A DNA stretch of 64,000 nucleotides from Niebla homalea (Eukaryota; Ascomycota; Lecanoromycetes; Lecanorales; Ramalinaceae), in assembly GCA_019925105.1 (NCBI GenBank), contig JAHGAU010000001.1, positions 248,001 to 312,000 on the forward strand. Reading direction: 5' to 3'. A program made the translations under genes and the position numbers. Each line of letters starts with the position of its first letter. Position 1 is the stretch's first letter. Below, piece after piece: positions 23,701-36,810 of this stretch. The notes beneath the pieces are model-generated. The model had not been told where the DNA came from. It saw only the letters and a list, made by a program, of their open reading frames with translations, and searched no databases.

Positions 23701-25465
23701 ATGGCCATCTCCATCGCAGAGAAGCCACCTATGGCATTCATCGTTGCTGCAGCTGTCATGCTCATGCTAATCCACGGACGGCCGGGTAATAGCAGCCAAA
23801 CAGGAGCCAATAACTCGTACCTTACTCCGACCAGCACTGCAGGCGGTGCACCAATTGCAGGCCCTTCTTCTAGTCTCTGGCCTTATCAGACTTACAAGTC
23901 ATCACCTTTCAATCCCCCACAACTGGAAATCACTCGAAATGGTCTACCCTTGGCCCCAGGTCTTCTTTTTCTCTCCCCTGAGAATTTTACTCCACTTAAA
24001 GCGGCAAAAGATATTGCGCCACTGATCATGACAGACAAGGGACAGCTCATCTGGAACGGGCCAAACCTCAACGCCACTAATTTCCGTGTCACAACTTATC
24101 AGGGTGCTCCCATTTTGACGTTTTGGTCCGGTATTAGTACCGCAGGTGCGAATGTTGGTCATGGCTACGGTAACATTACCTTTCTGGACACATCATACAA
24201 TACGATCCTCACAGTCTGCCCTAAGCTTGGTCTTGTCACTCCGGATAAGACTGAATATCAGTGTGAAGCTGACTTGCATGAATCATTTGTCACTGATCGA
24301 GGAACGCTCCTGGTTACAGCGTACAATGTAACTCAAGCAGATTTATCCTCACTTGGTGGCCCAATGAATGGATGGATCTTTGATTGCCTTTTTTTCGAAA
24401 TCAATCCAAGCGATGGGAATATCTTATTTCGATGGAGTGCTATAGAGCATGTTCCTGTCAGTGAGAGTAGATTTCCACTTGAAAATACCGGCCAAACTCA
24501 GTCGGTAGCGTTTGATTATTTCCACATCAACTCGGTAGTCAACATTGGGAATGATAGTTATCTGGTGAATAGTCGACATTTATGGACGACCTACTTGGTA
24601 AGCGCAACTGGAGACATTCTTTGGACCTTACAAGGAGATACTGGAGGGGATTTTGGGATCTTGCCTGAGGAAGGGAAGTTTGTAAGTCCTTCTCTCCCTG
24701 ACATCCTCAATCGAAGCGCAGAGCGGCACATACAAAGTCACGAAGATCGCAATCGCGAGCGAAGCATCTGTTGTATGGCGGTTGGCTGACCCAAACCTGC
24801 AGTCCTGGCAACACCACGCGCGCCCCTCCCTCATAACTTCAGACTCCTTCACCCTGACCTACTTCAACAATCGCGCTGCCTACCCCGTCGTCAACGGCAC
24901 TCACCCCTCGAACGGCCTCAAACTGTCCCTCCCCCTGCCCCCCTCAAGATCCGCCTCTCCAATAGCGCTCGAATACCTCTCCGACCCTTCCCAACCCATC
25001 TTTGCGGGCTCGCAAGGCGCCCACACCACCTTGGCCAATGGCAACATCTTCATGGACTATGGTCAAATTGCCGTGATGAAGGAATATGGGCCCAACGATC
25101 CAGCGGGGACCGATGTGCGATGGACGGCACGGTTTGGAGCGGATAGTTTGGTGCAGAGTTATCGAGGGTTCAAGACTGAGTGGCATGGGCGGCCGACGAG
25201 TAGTCCCAACCTCGTTGTTGCTGCCTCTGGCAATGGTAGTGCCGCAAATCTTCGGGGTTATGTCAGCTGGAATGGCGCGACTGATGTGGAGGGGTGGGGG
25301 GTTAGTGAGGGGCCTACGGCGGAACAATTGAACTTTGTGAAGAGTGTGGGCTATGGGGGATTCGAGACGGATTTTGAGGTTGCGAAGAAGTGCGTGCAGG
25401 TCGCTGCTATTATTGGTGGGACGCAGGGTACAAAGTCGAATGTTGCTTGCGCGTCAGTGCAGTGA
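23701..25465 (+). CDS. Fungal arylsulfotransferase-like protein (ASST / Arylsulfotran_2)
   Basis: Two exons, 23701-24681 and 24803-25465, with a 121-nt GTAAGT...CTGCAG intron; 548 codons in frame (547 aa). The N-terminus has one hydrophobic segment (MAFIVAAAVMLMLIHG, residues about 11-26), a signal peptide or anchor, followed by a Thr/Ser-rich stretch. The body shows the beta-propeller-like pattern of fungal arylsulfotransferase-family proteins: PQLEITRNG, GLLFLSPEN, IMTDKGQLIWNGP, HGYGNITFLD, DLHESFVTDRGTLLVTAY, FDYFHINSV, SRHLWTTYLVSATGDILW, then across the junction FSWQHHARP. Several N-glycosylation sequons support secretion. Bacterial ASSTs move sulfate between phenolic compounds; activity of the fungal branch is largely untested. 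A second ATG at 23731 could give a shorter signal peptide. Confidence 0.85.
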
Positions 25466-26405
25466 ACCGTGGGCATCCGAACATGAGAAATATATCTTCA
25501 CCCCACCGCGTACCTTCTCAATGCCTTCGATTTGGCAGAGCCGCGAAAGTTACTCTTCTCTGCACGCAGGATACTGCTTGCGGCCACTGTAATGTGTCTC
25601 TCTCCTGAAGAGCTCATGCATTTTGTGCGTACGCAGCCTCTCAGACTTTGCCGTGACACGTGCAGAAATTCTCCAACCAATCAGTTCCACAAGGCTGCAT
25701 ATCTAGCTCACGAGCTGCACAGCTCTGATGCACTGTCGAGCAATCTTCGGAAATTCCTCTTCTGATGCAACGGAGCAACACATCAACGCAGCGATCTTAT
25801 ACGTCGCCCTCATTCTTTCCTCTTCCGTCCATCTACACTTTCGGGTTGTCGCGCACACACCATTCACACACATCACAATTGTCTCCCGTGCATAATTGGA
25901 GCATACTTGGTGTAGAGTAGCGAGCTGGCTACCAAGAGAATCTCGTTGATCTTGCAAGGTCGGCGTGGAGTATAAAGAGAGAGCGTTGGATACTGAGCTA
26001 CCAAAGATCACTCACTCATGGGTGTAAGATTGGGAATCGCCTTGACGCCAGGTTTCGCCGAGATTGCGAGAGCTTCGTGAGATGGTTGAGCGACAAGAAG
26101 CAGAAAGCGAAGCGAAGAGATGTATGGCGAGGATAAGGACGGGCAGCCGCAGGGATCATTGGACAGGCACGAGCGGTCTTTAGGATCTCACGTCGTTTCA
26201 TGTTTGGGTACGTTAGACGACTCTGACTTGAAGTGTTGGGTTGATCAACTTCGAAGGATGTGGTGAGAGCAAAGTCTTAGAGGCAAGTGTTCTCACTTGC
26301 TCATGTTTAGGAATTGAATTAGTTCCCGAAAAAGCAATGTTGACTCCGCATTTGACGTATCATAGGTAAATTGCTAGTCTGAGATCATCCGCCCTTGGTC
26401 CCCGA
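25466..26405. other. Gene-poor flank before the AT-rich block
   Basis: Normal base composition up to 26,405. Two minus-strand open frames (26016-26201, 61 codons; 25703-26011, 102 codons, adjacent) might be exons of a small gene joined at a GTGAGT donor near 26,013. The products are unrecognisable and acceptor choice is open, so I do not call a gene. Confidence 0.4.
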
Positions 26406-28299
26406 AGGGGGTCTGAGCAAGAAAGTCGATTTTTGGGCCGGTAACCCATTACCAGAAATATCGCTCCTCCGTACATTTTATTATTAATAAAAATCTAACT
26501 TTTCCGCGTATTCCGTACTTTCCGTATTATTAAATTGCCTATATTATAAATACCTTTTTTTATATTAATCGTTTAAGTAATATTAGTAATTTATTATCTT
26601 TATTATGGACTTAAATATAAACCTTTATTTATTAAATAAGTTTTTAAAGTTTTTATAAAGCTTATTATCGGTCTATACGTTTTAAGATCCGTATACCCTT
26701 AAAATACTTTTTACTATATATATAATATTAAAGCCGACGTCTTTTTTATAATAATTACGTTAAAACGATAAACGGAAAACTTATAAAATAATTTTAAAAT
26801 TAAGGAAAAAAAACTTATTAATTTATACGCTTCTTAAGGAACTCTTAACGGAATTATAAAGAAGAAAAGGAATTAATTATTAAAATAAGTTTATTAATTA
26901 ACTTTATAAATTTAATAATATATTCTTAAATAAAATATATAAAGGATTTAAATTATTTAAGTTTAATAAAATGGATTTTTTTAATTAATTATAATAAAAT
27001 AGCTGGTTTTTATATAAGGAAATTATATACCTCTTTTAATAAATTGGATTTTTTTAAAAATATACGGTTAAGTTTATAAGTAAACTTAAAAAAAAGATAA
27101 GAAAGGAAATATAAAACGTAATAAAGTACGATACTTTTCGTTCTATAGTTATTATAAGATATTTATTTAAGTTTATATTAATTATAACCCGCTTTAAGAA
27201 GAAAAGGGTAATTAAGCCTATAAGTAAAAAGGTAAATAAAAAGTTAAATAATAATATAAAAAATATAATTATAATTATATTAAGTATCCTTTATTATTAT
27301 TAATAAAAAAAGTTTATTAATAACTTTTAAGCTTATTTTAATCTTTATTTTTATTATAATAATATTAAAACTTCCGTTATTAAAACCTTAAATAAATATA
27401 AGTTAAGTATTAATTATATATCTATATAACGTATAATCCGCGAAATAATTTTATAAGGATAGAAAAATATTAAATCTATTAATTATAATTTAAATATTAT
27501 AATAATATATAATAACCTAATAACTTAAAGTAAATATAAAAAATATAATATTAACGGTTAAAATAAAATAATAAAATAGTTTTTATTGTTACGGGCTTAA
27601 TAGTTAAAAGCATCTATATATTAAATAACGGGCTTATAAATAAAATGCTGGATTATAATAAGAAGTTAAGCGTTATTAACGTACTTAAAGCTTTTAATCT
27701 TAATTATAAAGATTCAGATATAGATAAGGTGCTTTTATAGGCCCTTTATAAAGGTCTTTAAATAAATTAATACTTTTTTAAGGCGTATTTATAGGTATTA
27801 CGTAAATCCTTTATTTATTAATTACGATTTTACTTACGGATAAAGCTTTATTTAATTACCGGCCTTAAATACTCCTTTTTATACCTTAATTAATTATTAA
27901 ATAAACGTATATAATCTTATTTTATCTAAATTATATATTCGGATAAAAGTTCTTTTTAAAATAATTATAAAATCCTTAAAGATATTTATTACCGGTAATT
28001 CGGGTTTAAGAAAGAAGAAAATCGTCCTTTTTTTAAAAAATAAACTTTAACTTACATATAGTAATTAAAAGTTATTTATAAAACTTCAAACGATTAAAAA
28101 AATTAATATTAAATAAAAAGAGCCTGGATATAATTAATTTTATTTTATTATAAAATATATTATTATAAAGTAATTTATTAATATTATTAAATTCCGGTTA
28201 AAGGGAAAACCTAAAAGTAATAAATAATTTACTTTTTCCTTAAATTTAAAGTTAATATTTAGGGTTATAAGAAGATTAAAAATATTAGTAAAGACTTTT

Positions 28300-30198
28300 A
28301 TACCGTTAAGGAATTCCTTATATATAACTTTAATAATTAAGTTTTTATTACGTATTAATAACGGCTTTTTAAAAAAACGTTAAAAGATATAATTAAAATA
28401 ACGGAAAAGAGCCTTAAAAAAGCATATAATAAAATAAAAGATCACGGGGCCCAATTCGCGCCGCACAAGTACGAGCTCGTCCATATAACCAGGAACCCGA
28501 AGCTATACGATATGACAGTTATAGTGGACTTAGGTAGAGTTACGGTAAAGCCGGATGCCAATATTAAAGTCTTTGGCCTTTAAGTAAATAAGAAGCTCGA
28601 CTAAAAGGACCATATAAGAAAGGTTTAAAAGAAAATAACTTTATAAAAAAAAGGCCTTATTTATCTCGCCGTATTAATATAGGGAGTTATATTATAAAAG
28701 GCCCGGATTGTTTATTAAGGCGTAATAAAATTAGTTATAATATATATTATAATTATTTAATATATATTTAAAGGTACTCCGGGATATAAGAAAGAGCTTA
28801 TCTAGATATTATAGAAAGTCTAAAACCGGTATTTAAGAGTAATTAATAGTACTTATAAAGTAACCTTTATCCTAATATTAGAATTTAAGGTTTTTATATT
28901 GTTAATTAAGGTTTTATTAAATTAAATAATTACTAAAGTAAGGTTAAAGAAATATATATACTTAATTATAATAATAGGGAACGGGCGGATCCGCTAGAAT
29001 CTTAATAAGCCTTAAATTAAAGGGAGTAATTTAAAGATATTTATATTTTTTCTTATTAAGATAAAGTAAGAATAAATTAAAAAGGAAATTAATTTTATTA
29101 ATATCCCGGAAATTAATTTAAGCGTATATAAACTCCCGTTAAATACGAAAGAAATTAAAATTAAAAAAATTTAAAGAATAAAGGTTATAACGATCGTTTT
29201 ATAGGTTATAATAAAGTAAATTAAACGTTAATAAAAATATAGGGACTTTATATTTTAAGGTTATTATTACTTAATTCTTAATAATAAAAAGATTATTAAT
29301 AAGTATCTCCGTTATTATAATATTATAAAGAAAGGTAATAACGTATTAGTAATTTAACTCCGGACGGGTAAAAATAATTTAACTTATTTCCTATTTACTA
29401 TATATACCGGAGGTTAAATAAACGTTAAATATAAGTACGGATAAAGAAAGTAAAACGTTATATACGTCCTTATTTTTTATCTTTTATTTACGGAAATTAA
29501 ATTAAGACTTATCGTAAAAGCAAGTATTTATAATTATTATTAAATATTATTTATAAAGTAAAATATCCGGGTAACCGTTAAATTTATAATATTTACCGGA
29601 TTATTATTATAGTTTAACCTTGTTATAGAAATAAATGAAATTATTAAAGACCTTACGGAAAAAACCCGTTACCGGTTAAGGAAGAAAAAGAAAAGCAGAA
29701 ATTAATTATATTAATTATATAAACCGGAAAGCATTTTCTATAGCCGTAAAGATATAATGGTAAACGCTTATTAAAAGTCCTTAAAAAAGTTAACGGTAAT
29801 AATAATATAAAAAAGGTATATATTAAACGCGTAAGTATTAATAAAAACATTTAAAAATATTACGTAAAATTAAAACAATATAAATATATAAAGGAATAAA
29901 AAAGTAAAGAGTTTAAAAATAGCCCCTATAAGGATACGGTCGTAATATTATGGATTTTCTTAAAGGAATTAAAATATAAAAAATATATAAATAAATTATT
30001 ACTTTTTAAACGGCCGTTAATATCCTTTACCTTAAGGGATAGAAGGTAAAGGCCTGGTAAACGCCGGTTTTTACCTTAATATTATAAGTATCAGGTTTTT
30101 ACGGTTACCAGCAAGGCTAAAAGGCCGCGTATTAAGGAATGCCGGAATTAACTTAGCTAGACCCGTAATATAAATCAATCAATCAATCAATCAATCAA
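28300..30198 (+). mobile_element. Degraded Tad1-like LINE, 3' half with (AATC)n tail
   Basis: Reverse-transcriptase ORF remnant on the plus strand. At 28,400-28,570 it reads ITEKSLKKAYNKIKDHGAQF followed by APHKYELVHITRNP, the well-known segment after the YADD box of fungal Tad1-type LINEs. Near 28,770-28,900 the frame corresponds to GTPGYKKEL...NRYLRV, also typical. The 3' end is at a (AATC)n tail, 30173-30198. The last 230 bp are homologous to the fragment at 53624-53854 on the opposite strand. The 5' end is not resolved; all frames are broken by stops expected from RIP. Confidence 0.75.
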
Positions 30199-31659
30199 AA
30201 TAAAAAATAAATTAATTATATTAATATTTAAAAATATATTAAAGCATCTATATACTCGTCTTTTTTTCTTTATTAAATAAAAAATAAAATTTAAATTAAG
30301 AAATTATTATTATTTTATTTAAATATTTAAATTATATATTTTACTTAAAGCCGTAATTAAAGCCGGTAATATCGGCTTTATTAATTATACTTTAAATATT
30401 ATATCTATTTATATCTTTAAATTATTATTTAAGAATTACGTTATTATTTCGTTTTTCCTGGCTTATTATATATATAATAAAGGGTTTAATTAGGCCTTTA
30501 ACCGGGCTATATTAATCAATTCTATTATAAATAAGATTAATAAAGTAAATAAGTAAAAAGAGATAAATTTATTTAATAAGTATTTTAATAAATTTATTAA
30601 GGAAACCTTTTAATATTGAGTTAATTTATCGTTTAATTTTATATACGTAATAAACTATATATTTTTAAATAATAGATAATTTAAGAATATATAAGCTTTA
30701 ATTTATAATTTTTTTAAAGTATATTATTTAAGAAAATATTAAATTAAAAACGTAAATAAGGATATTTTCTATTATATAAATATATTATAAATAAGCCGAA
30801 GCTTCCTTTATAAAAATGTTTTATAATAAGTAAATATAATTATAAAGGATAACTTATTTAAATATAAGTTTACCGGTCTTACCGAATAAATTAAATAATT
30901 TAATAATAATTTACTTAATAAAAACCTTAATAATAATAATATTAAGGAGTTAAATAAATTAATTACGGATATAATAATAAAGTAATTCTTTAACAATACT
31001 TAATATAACGATTAGGAAACGATATATTAAAGCATAACCTTTTACCTTTTAAAAATACTTTTAGGGTTAAAATTATTAAACCCGATTATAATATATAATC
31101 TTTTTTAGTTTTACCGTAATAAGGCTATTACGGGTGAATAATCTGGGGTGAAAAGTAAAGGCTATACGGGTAAAAAGTAATACTTAATGAATAAGAATAA
31201 AAGCCAGGGACTATACTTAAAAAGGAAATAATATATAACTCGGATTTAACCCGGAAATTACGTTAAACGAAAAATCTTATCGGAATTAAGCCCTTTTTTA
31301 TTGAAAAACGCTACGGGATTTAATAATAAAATTACGGCTTAATAAGAATCCGGGTAATAAGTATTTTATTATTTTTTTATATTTTTATATTTTAAAGGCT
31401 ATCGGTCCTTAAAATAAACTATATTTTATATTAAGTATATTATTAAATTATTTAAATATAATATTAATATCGTTATTATTACTTACGGTATAAAGATTTC
31501 AATAAAGACTTTATTTCCCTTATATTATACGATATTTACTTTTCTTATGCTCCTATAATTATTACCTAAGAATATTACGATTATGCTGGAGACCTTACGT
31601 CTTAAGTAAGGCTTTTATATACCTTATTATTAGCCCTTTCTTATTTAATAATATACCAC

Positions 31660-32600
31660 CGAGATAATATATAAAGGCGTACCGTATAGGTTACCGCCGG
31701 ACCACCCCTAGAAGGAGGACGTTACCGGCCTACCCCCTTAAGGGAGGACGCTGCCGGCTGGCCTACTCGCGGGGTTAATTAACGCTATAGATATTAACGT
31801 ATTGGTTTATATTACCGATATAGAGTCTATAACCCAAAGGCCATATAAAGTATATATAAGAAAGAGAAAGGAAAGGGGAGGGCTAAAATATTTATACTTA
31901 AAGTTAACTTATTTACTATTTACTGGCTTATTTATTAAGTAAAGATAAAGGTTTAAAGATAAAGGTTTAAAGATAAGGGTTTAAAAATAAGGGTTTATTA
32001 TAATTTTATTAAGGAAAAAAAAGGAACTCCTTTATTTTATTATCGGCCCTCTTTTACTTCGTAATAAGCCCTTAAAATAAATAAGGAATACGGTAACTAT
32101 AAAATATAACTGACTTACTTGCGGGGCCAGTTAACGCTAATATTTAAGGTAATAATAAAGAATTTTATTAACAATAAAATTTAGGATAGCCTTAAAAGGC
32201 CACTTATTATAATAAGTAAAATATAAGAAAAAGAAAGAAGAAGGGAGGGCTAAGATATTTATACTTAGAACCGGCTTATTTATTATTTATTAACTTATTT
32301 ATTAAGTAAAGATAAAGGTTTAAGAATAAGGGTTTAAAAATAAAGGTTTTAAAAAATAAATAATAAGTATTAATACTAATTAATACTTAAGGTAATAATG
32401 TAAGATTTTATTAACGATGAAATTTAGGGTAACTTTAAAAGGTTACTTACTATAATAAGTAAAATATAAGAAAAAGAGAAAAGAAATAAAAGTTAAAATA
32501 TTTATACCCCAGAACCGGTTTATTTATTAGCTTATTTATTATAATTTTACCGGGGAAAAAAGGATCTTTTTTACCTCGTTATTAGCCCTTTCTTACCCTA
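31660..32600. repeat. Three diverged tandem copies of an approximately 300-bp AT-rich unit
   Basis: Three segments (about 31837-32080, 32105-32370 and 32385-32610) share the order AAGTAAAATATAAGAAA, AGGGAGGGCTAA, TATTTATAC and TTATTTATTAAGTAAAG. Upstream (31680-31760) is a GC-rich stretch with short repeats of GGAGGACG and GCCGG. They may be LTR remnants in tandem; no clear termini were found. Confidence 0.45.
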
Positions 32601-35600
32601 TAATAAACCCTTATTAATAACGTAACTTATAATAATACGTTAAGTTTTACCCTAAATAATTTAGCTTTAAATTTTATATTAATAACGAGCCTATTATTAT
32701 ATAGATAGCCGGAAATGTATCCGTAATATAATTATAAACAAAGTTATTTATAATAGTTCCAGTTATATAATTGATTTATAATTTAAGAATTTTAACTTTA
32801 CGTATAAAAATAAAGTTTATAATCGTATTATTATCCGTAACCTAATTAAATAGCTTAAACGACGTCTCCGTTACGTTTAGGGTTTAATTCCGGCTATAAT
32901 TTTAATTATAGATTTTATTAAAAAAGTATACTTATTAATTTTCTTACTTACCTTTTATATATAAGGATGAATTTATAAAACGTACGTATTTTATAAGCCT
33001 TATAAGCCTATAAAATACGTATAAAGAAGAACCGATATTTTAAGTTTTACGGGGTGATAAAGAAAAACCATTATTTTAAATTTAAATTATTATTTACTTA
33101 ATATATAACGTATATTAGATATTAAATAATCTCGTTAATAATAATATTAAATATAAGTCTTAAATATTCTTTTTTTTACCTTTAATTATAGTATTTACTT
33201 ATATTATTAAATAATAAGAACCTTAGGATATACGTATATAATAGATATCGTAAAAAGCGTATTACGATAATAATACGGACGTAATAATAAGGTTATAATA
33301 ATAGTAATAAGCTTATAACCGTAATATAAACGTAATAATAAGCTTATAATAACTTAATAGATTAATAAAGCTTTACGGATAAGACTTTATAGCTTTAACT
33401 TAATAAATAAACTTAAAGGCTTAATATAAATAGAGTACTTACTTAGGATATAAGCTTTTTAGCCGGAATACGGTATTTTTAACCTGTAAAAATGGGAGTA
33501 TATAAAGGTAAAGTATCGCGGTAAATAAACATAATAGGCCTTTACCCTTAACCCGGCGGCCCTATATAGTGAAATCTCTTGATTAATATACTTTATAAGG
33601 TATTACCGGGTTATATATTTATTCCCTTTGGGATTTAATAGCCGTTAAAGCTATTTAAACCCTTAAAGCTCCTTCTATTTCGTATTTAACTTATATATCC
33701 TTAATAAACGGCCTTAAGTAAAGTTAATAAATATCTCGGTTAATAACTTTTTTTAAGTGGTAATAAGCGTTATTATAAACGTTTAATTAACCAGAGGAAT
33801 CGTTAAGATATTTATTAATAAAGTTAATACTTATTTATCTTTAAAGGTATTAATTATAAATTAACGGATATATTAATTCACTTCTTTTTATCTCCTTTTA
33901 TATTTAATTACTTTATTTATATAAGTAACGAATTTCCTTTTAATTATTATTTATAATTGGATAGTAATTATGATTTATATTATATAAAGGATTAAGTCTT
34001 TTTTTTCTTTAATTAAATCATTTTCTTAATTAATTATATATTAAGTTTTATCTTTATTTAATAAAGCCTTACCAGTTTTTATTTATATAGCGATAATAAA
34101 GTCCGTTAAGAATACTTTATTAATAAATATATACCTTAATATAAAGCCTTTTATTATCTTAGGGAATCTTTTATTCCGTTAAGCTTATAATATAACTATA
34201 ATATTAATTTTTACTTTATTTAAAACCGGAGGTAATTAATTTAATAATATGCTTAACTTATAAATAATTAGTAAAGGGTCCGTATTTTTATATTTATTAT
34301 AATAAAGTTTAATAAAGCCGGTATCCTTCTTATTATATAAATAGCGGAAAACGACTTTCCGTATATATTCTTTAAAGTTAATAATCTTATAAAGATTCTT
34401 ATATATAACGTTTTTTCTTTTAAGCCCGATTAATTATTCTTTCTTACCGGTATTTATAAGTTTTTTATTTATATTAAGGCTTTTAATCCGTGTTAAGCCT
34501 TTATAATTCCTATTTATTATAAAAATAAAATGGCCGGTCCTCCCTTTTATATAAGTTATTTATCCTATTCTTTAAATAAGGATTAAGGTTGGTAATTCTT
34601 TATTTATTAAAAGACCTTATTAAATTACTTAATAAATATTAAATATATTTACTTTAATACCGAAGGCGTTAATAATAATAAAAATACGGGATTAAGAGTC
34701 CGGGGTTATGGAACGGTTAATAAATCGTTTTTTCTGCTATTTCTATAATTTTAAATAAAAAGGCTTTATTATAATTTACCCTCCTTTTTATTTTAATTTA
34801 CTTTATAAAACTTAAGTTATAAGTAATTAACGATATTCCGTTTTATATTAATATTATCGGCGTAAATAATAATCTTTATAATAAGTTCCTTTTTATAAAG
34901 CTAAATAAAAAATTAAAGGTCTTAAAAATCCTTTTCGTTCTTTATAAATTCTTTAATATCCTACGTAATTTTAAATTAATTAATTAATATTTAAATAATC
35001 TTATAATACTTAAATCTGGCCTTTATAAGATAAAGCTTAATAATATCTTACTTTAAAGTAATTATTATTTTAAATTAAGCGATTTAACGTCCTAAAATAT
35101 ATCCTTTAAGGTTATTTAAGTATATATAATAAGGCCAGAAAATGGAATAATCTTATTATAGGATAAAATATATCTTATTAATTATAATTATATATAAATA
35201 ATTATTTAAGCATAGCTTATTATATTAAATATAACGCTTAAATATATTATTAAAAATAATCTCCGAATTAATAAAGATATAAGTATATAGTCCCTTAATA
35301 ATATCCTTTAAGTTCTTTTCTTTATATAAATTATTATTTAAAATAAATATATTAATATCTTATAAGGTATTTAACTCCTATTTTTAGCCTTACTATAAAG
35401 TATTTATAAAATAAATAAGGAGATTTAACCTCTTTTTTATTAATAAGAAAATAAATTAAAAAATTAAGTTCTTCTTAAAGCCGGTAAAAGCTAAAAGGAT
35501 AATATTTACGTTATAATAAAAACGTATAACGGCTTTAATTTATTAAGGTTTAAGAAAGGATATAACCTTTTATATAAATATATTTTATATACGGCTTTAA

Positions 35601-36488
35601 ATCTTAGTTAACTTAAATATAACGTCTATAAGCTTATAGGGAAATAGGACCGGTTCTATTAATAATAAGGTAATTATTATAATACCGGTTAATAATAAAG
35701 GGAAGGATTAAGTTATAAACTTAATATAAAGGGATTCTCCATAAGTTAAGCTTTAAATTAACGATTACCGTAATGAAAATAAGCTTACGTAAGTAATAAC
35801 TAATAACCGGGTAAAGTTTATTTTAATTATATTATTTAAGGTAAAAGAGACCGTAATTAAGTACCCTTATTATTAAAAAGGGCCCACTATTAACTTAATA
35901 TAAGTTCACCCGCCTTAACCGATTTACTTAATTATAAAGGGCCCGTATATACTTAATACCTATCTCTAAAAGGTAATAAAACGGTTATTTTAAGGTTTAT
36001 TAAGTTTAAATAATATATCCCGATTTTTACTTATTTATTATTATTAAATAAACCGTTATTTATTAAAAGGAATTAAAACCTAAAAACGGTAACTATTAAT
36101 AATAAAGAGTTACCTCGATAATATAAAGTAATTCGGAACGAATTATATTAATATTAAAAATATATATAAAGTTTAATTAACTTTTAATTATTAAGTTTTT
36201 TAATATTATTATTAACGCCGGACGACTTAAATAACGCGTAGAAGTTATAATTTATAATACGTAATAACGAATTAATTTATAGTTTAATTGAAAAAACGAA
36301 GACGGTAATTAATTCAGTATAATCGAAAAGTATATACTATATTTCTCGATTATTTTATAGTAATAATTATCGCGTAATATCGCGTACGATAATAAGGGTA
36401 AGTTATTAAGGGTTTACCGTTATATACGTTTCCCATATAAATTAAGGGTTTACCGGTCGATTTTTCGACTTTCTTGCTCAGACCCCCT

Positions 36489-36810
36489 ATAAAACGAGCC
36501 CCGGTAGGCTAGCGTCCGATTATGTAAGCCTACCGTTAGGGCCCTTTTGTGGGTAAGGGCTGAGAACTGAGACTAGTAAATTGCCTCAAAAGTGTTTCTT
36601 CTTTATTCGTCAGTCTCTCTTTCGGCAAACCGGGAAAAGGGGAGTTTTTGGGGGAATTTGCTGTATTTGCTAGTGTCTTGGCCATTGGCCCCCAATAAGA
36701 AGATTTTGCTCCTGCAGGTAGACTCTTCATACATCATTTATCCTACCACCAAAACGTATATTAAGTAGTCTGCTTTTCTGGCGATTACGATACGAGCAAT
36801 AATGCGTTGG
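36489..36810. other. 320-bp island of normal-composition DNA
   Basis: This segment between the TIR-bounded element and the next AT-rich tract has ordinary base composition and retains CpA and TpG. I see no homologous second copy in the window and no supported gene. It is best read as unique host DNA left between insertions. Confidence 0.55.

Larger units (their letters stand above)
26406..36488. mobile_element. 10-kb element bounded by inverted terminal repeats, RIP-degraded
   Basis: The left end (from 26406) and the right end (read inward from 36488) share AGGGGGTCTGAGCAAG and at least eight further identical bases; similarity then continues imperfectly to about 45 bp (both read CCGGTAA further in). 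Outside both ends the composition is normal; inside it is strongly AT-rich, so the repeats sit exactly at the composition border. No target duplication is obvious. The body contains a degraded LINE (about 28.3-30.2 kb), tandem AT-rich units (31.7-32.6 kb) and long stretches of mostly open but substituted frame on the minus strand (34-36 kb) that I cannot assign. The frame at 30,330-30,780 reads KAGNIG followed by hydrophobic helices and vaguely recalls DUF6589 proteins, but this is weak. It is either one large TIR transposon or a smaller one expanded by nested insertions. Confidence 0.6.

Noticed and set aside
25703..26201. Two adjacent minus-strand frames as a small gene
   Set aside because: A GTGAGT donor exists, but no acceptor gives a convincing product and neither part resembles a known protein.
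36536..36730. 64-codon minus-strand frame in the GC-normal island
   Set aside because: Short, no motif; open frames of this size are expected in normal-composition DNA.
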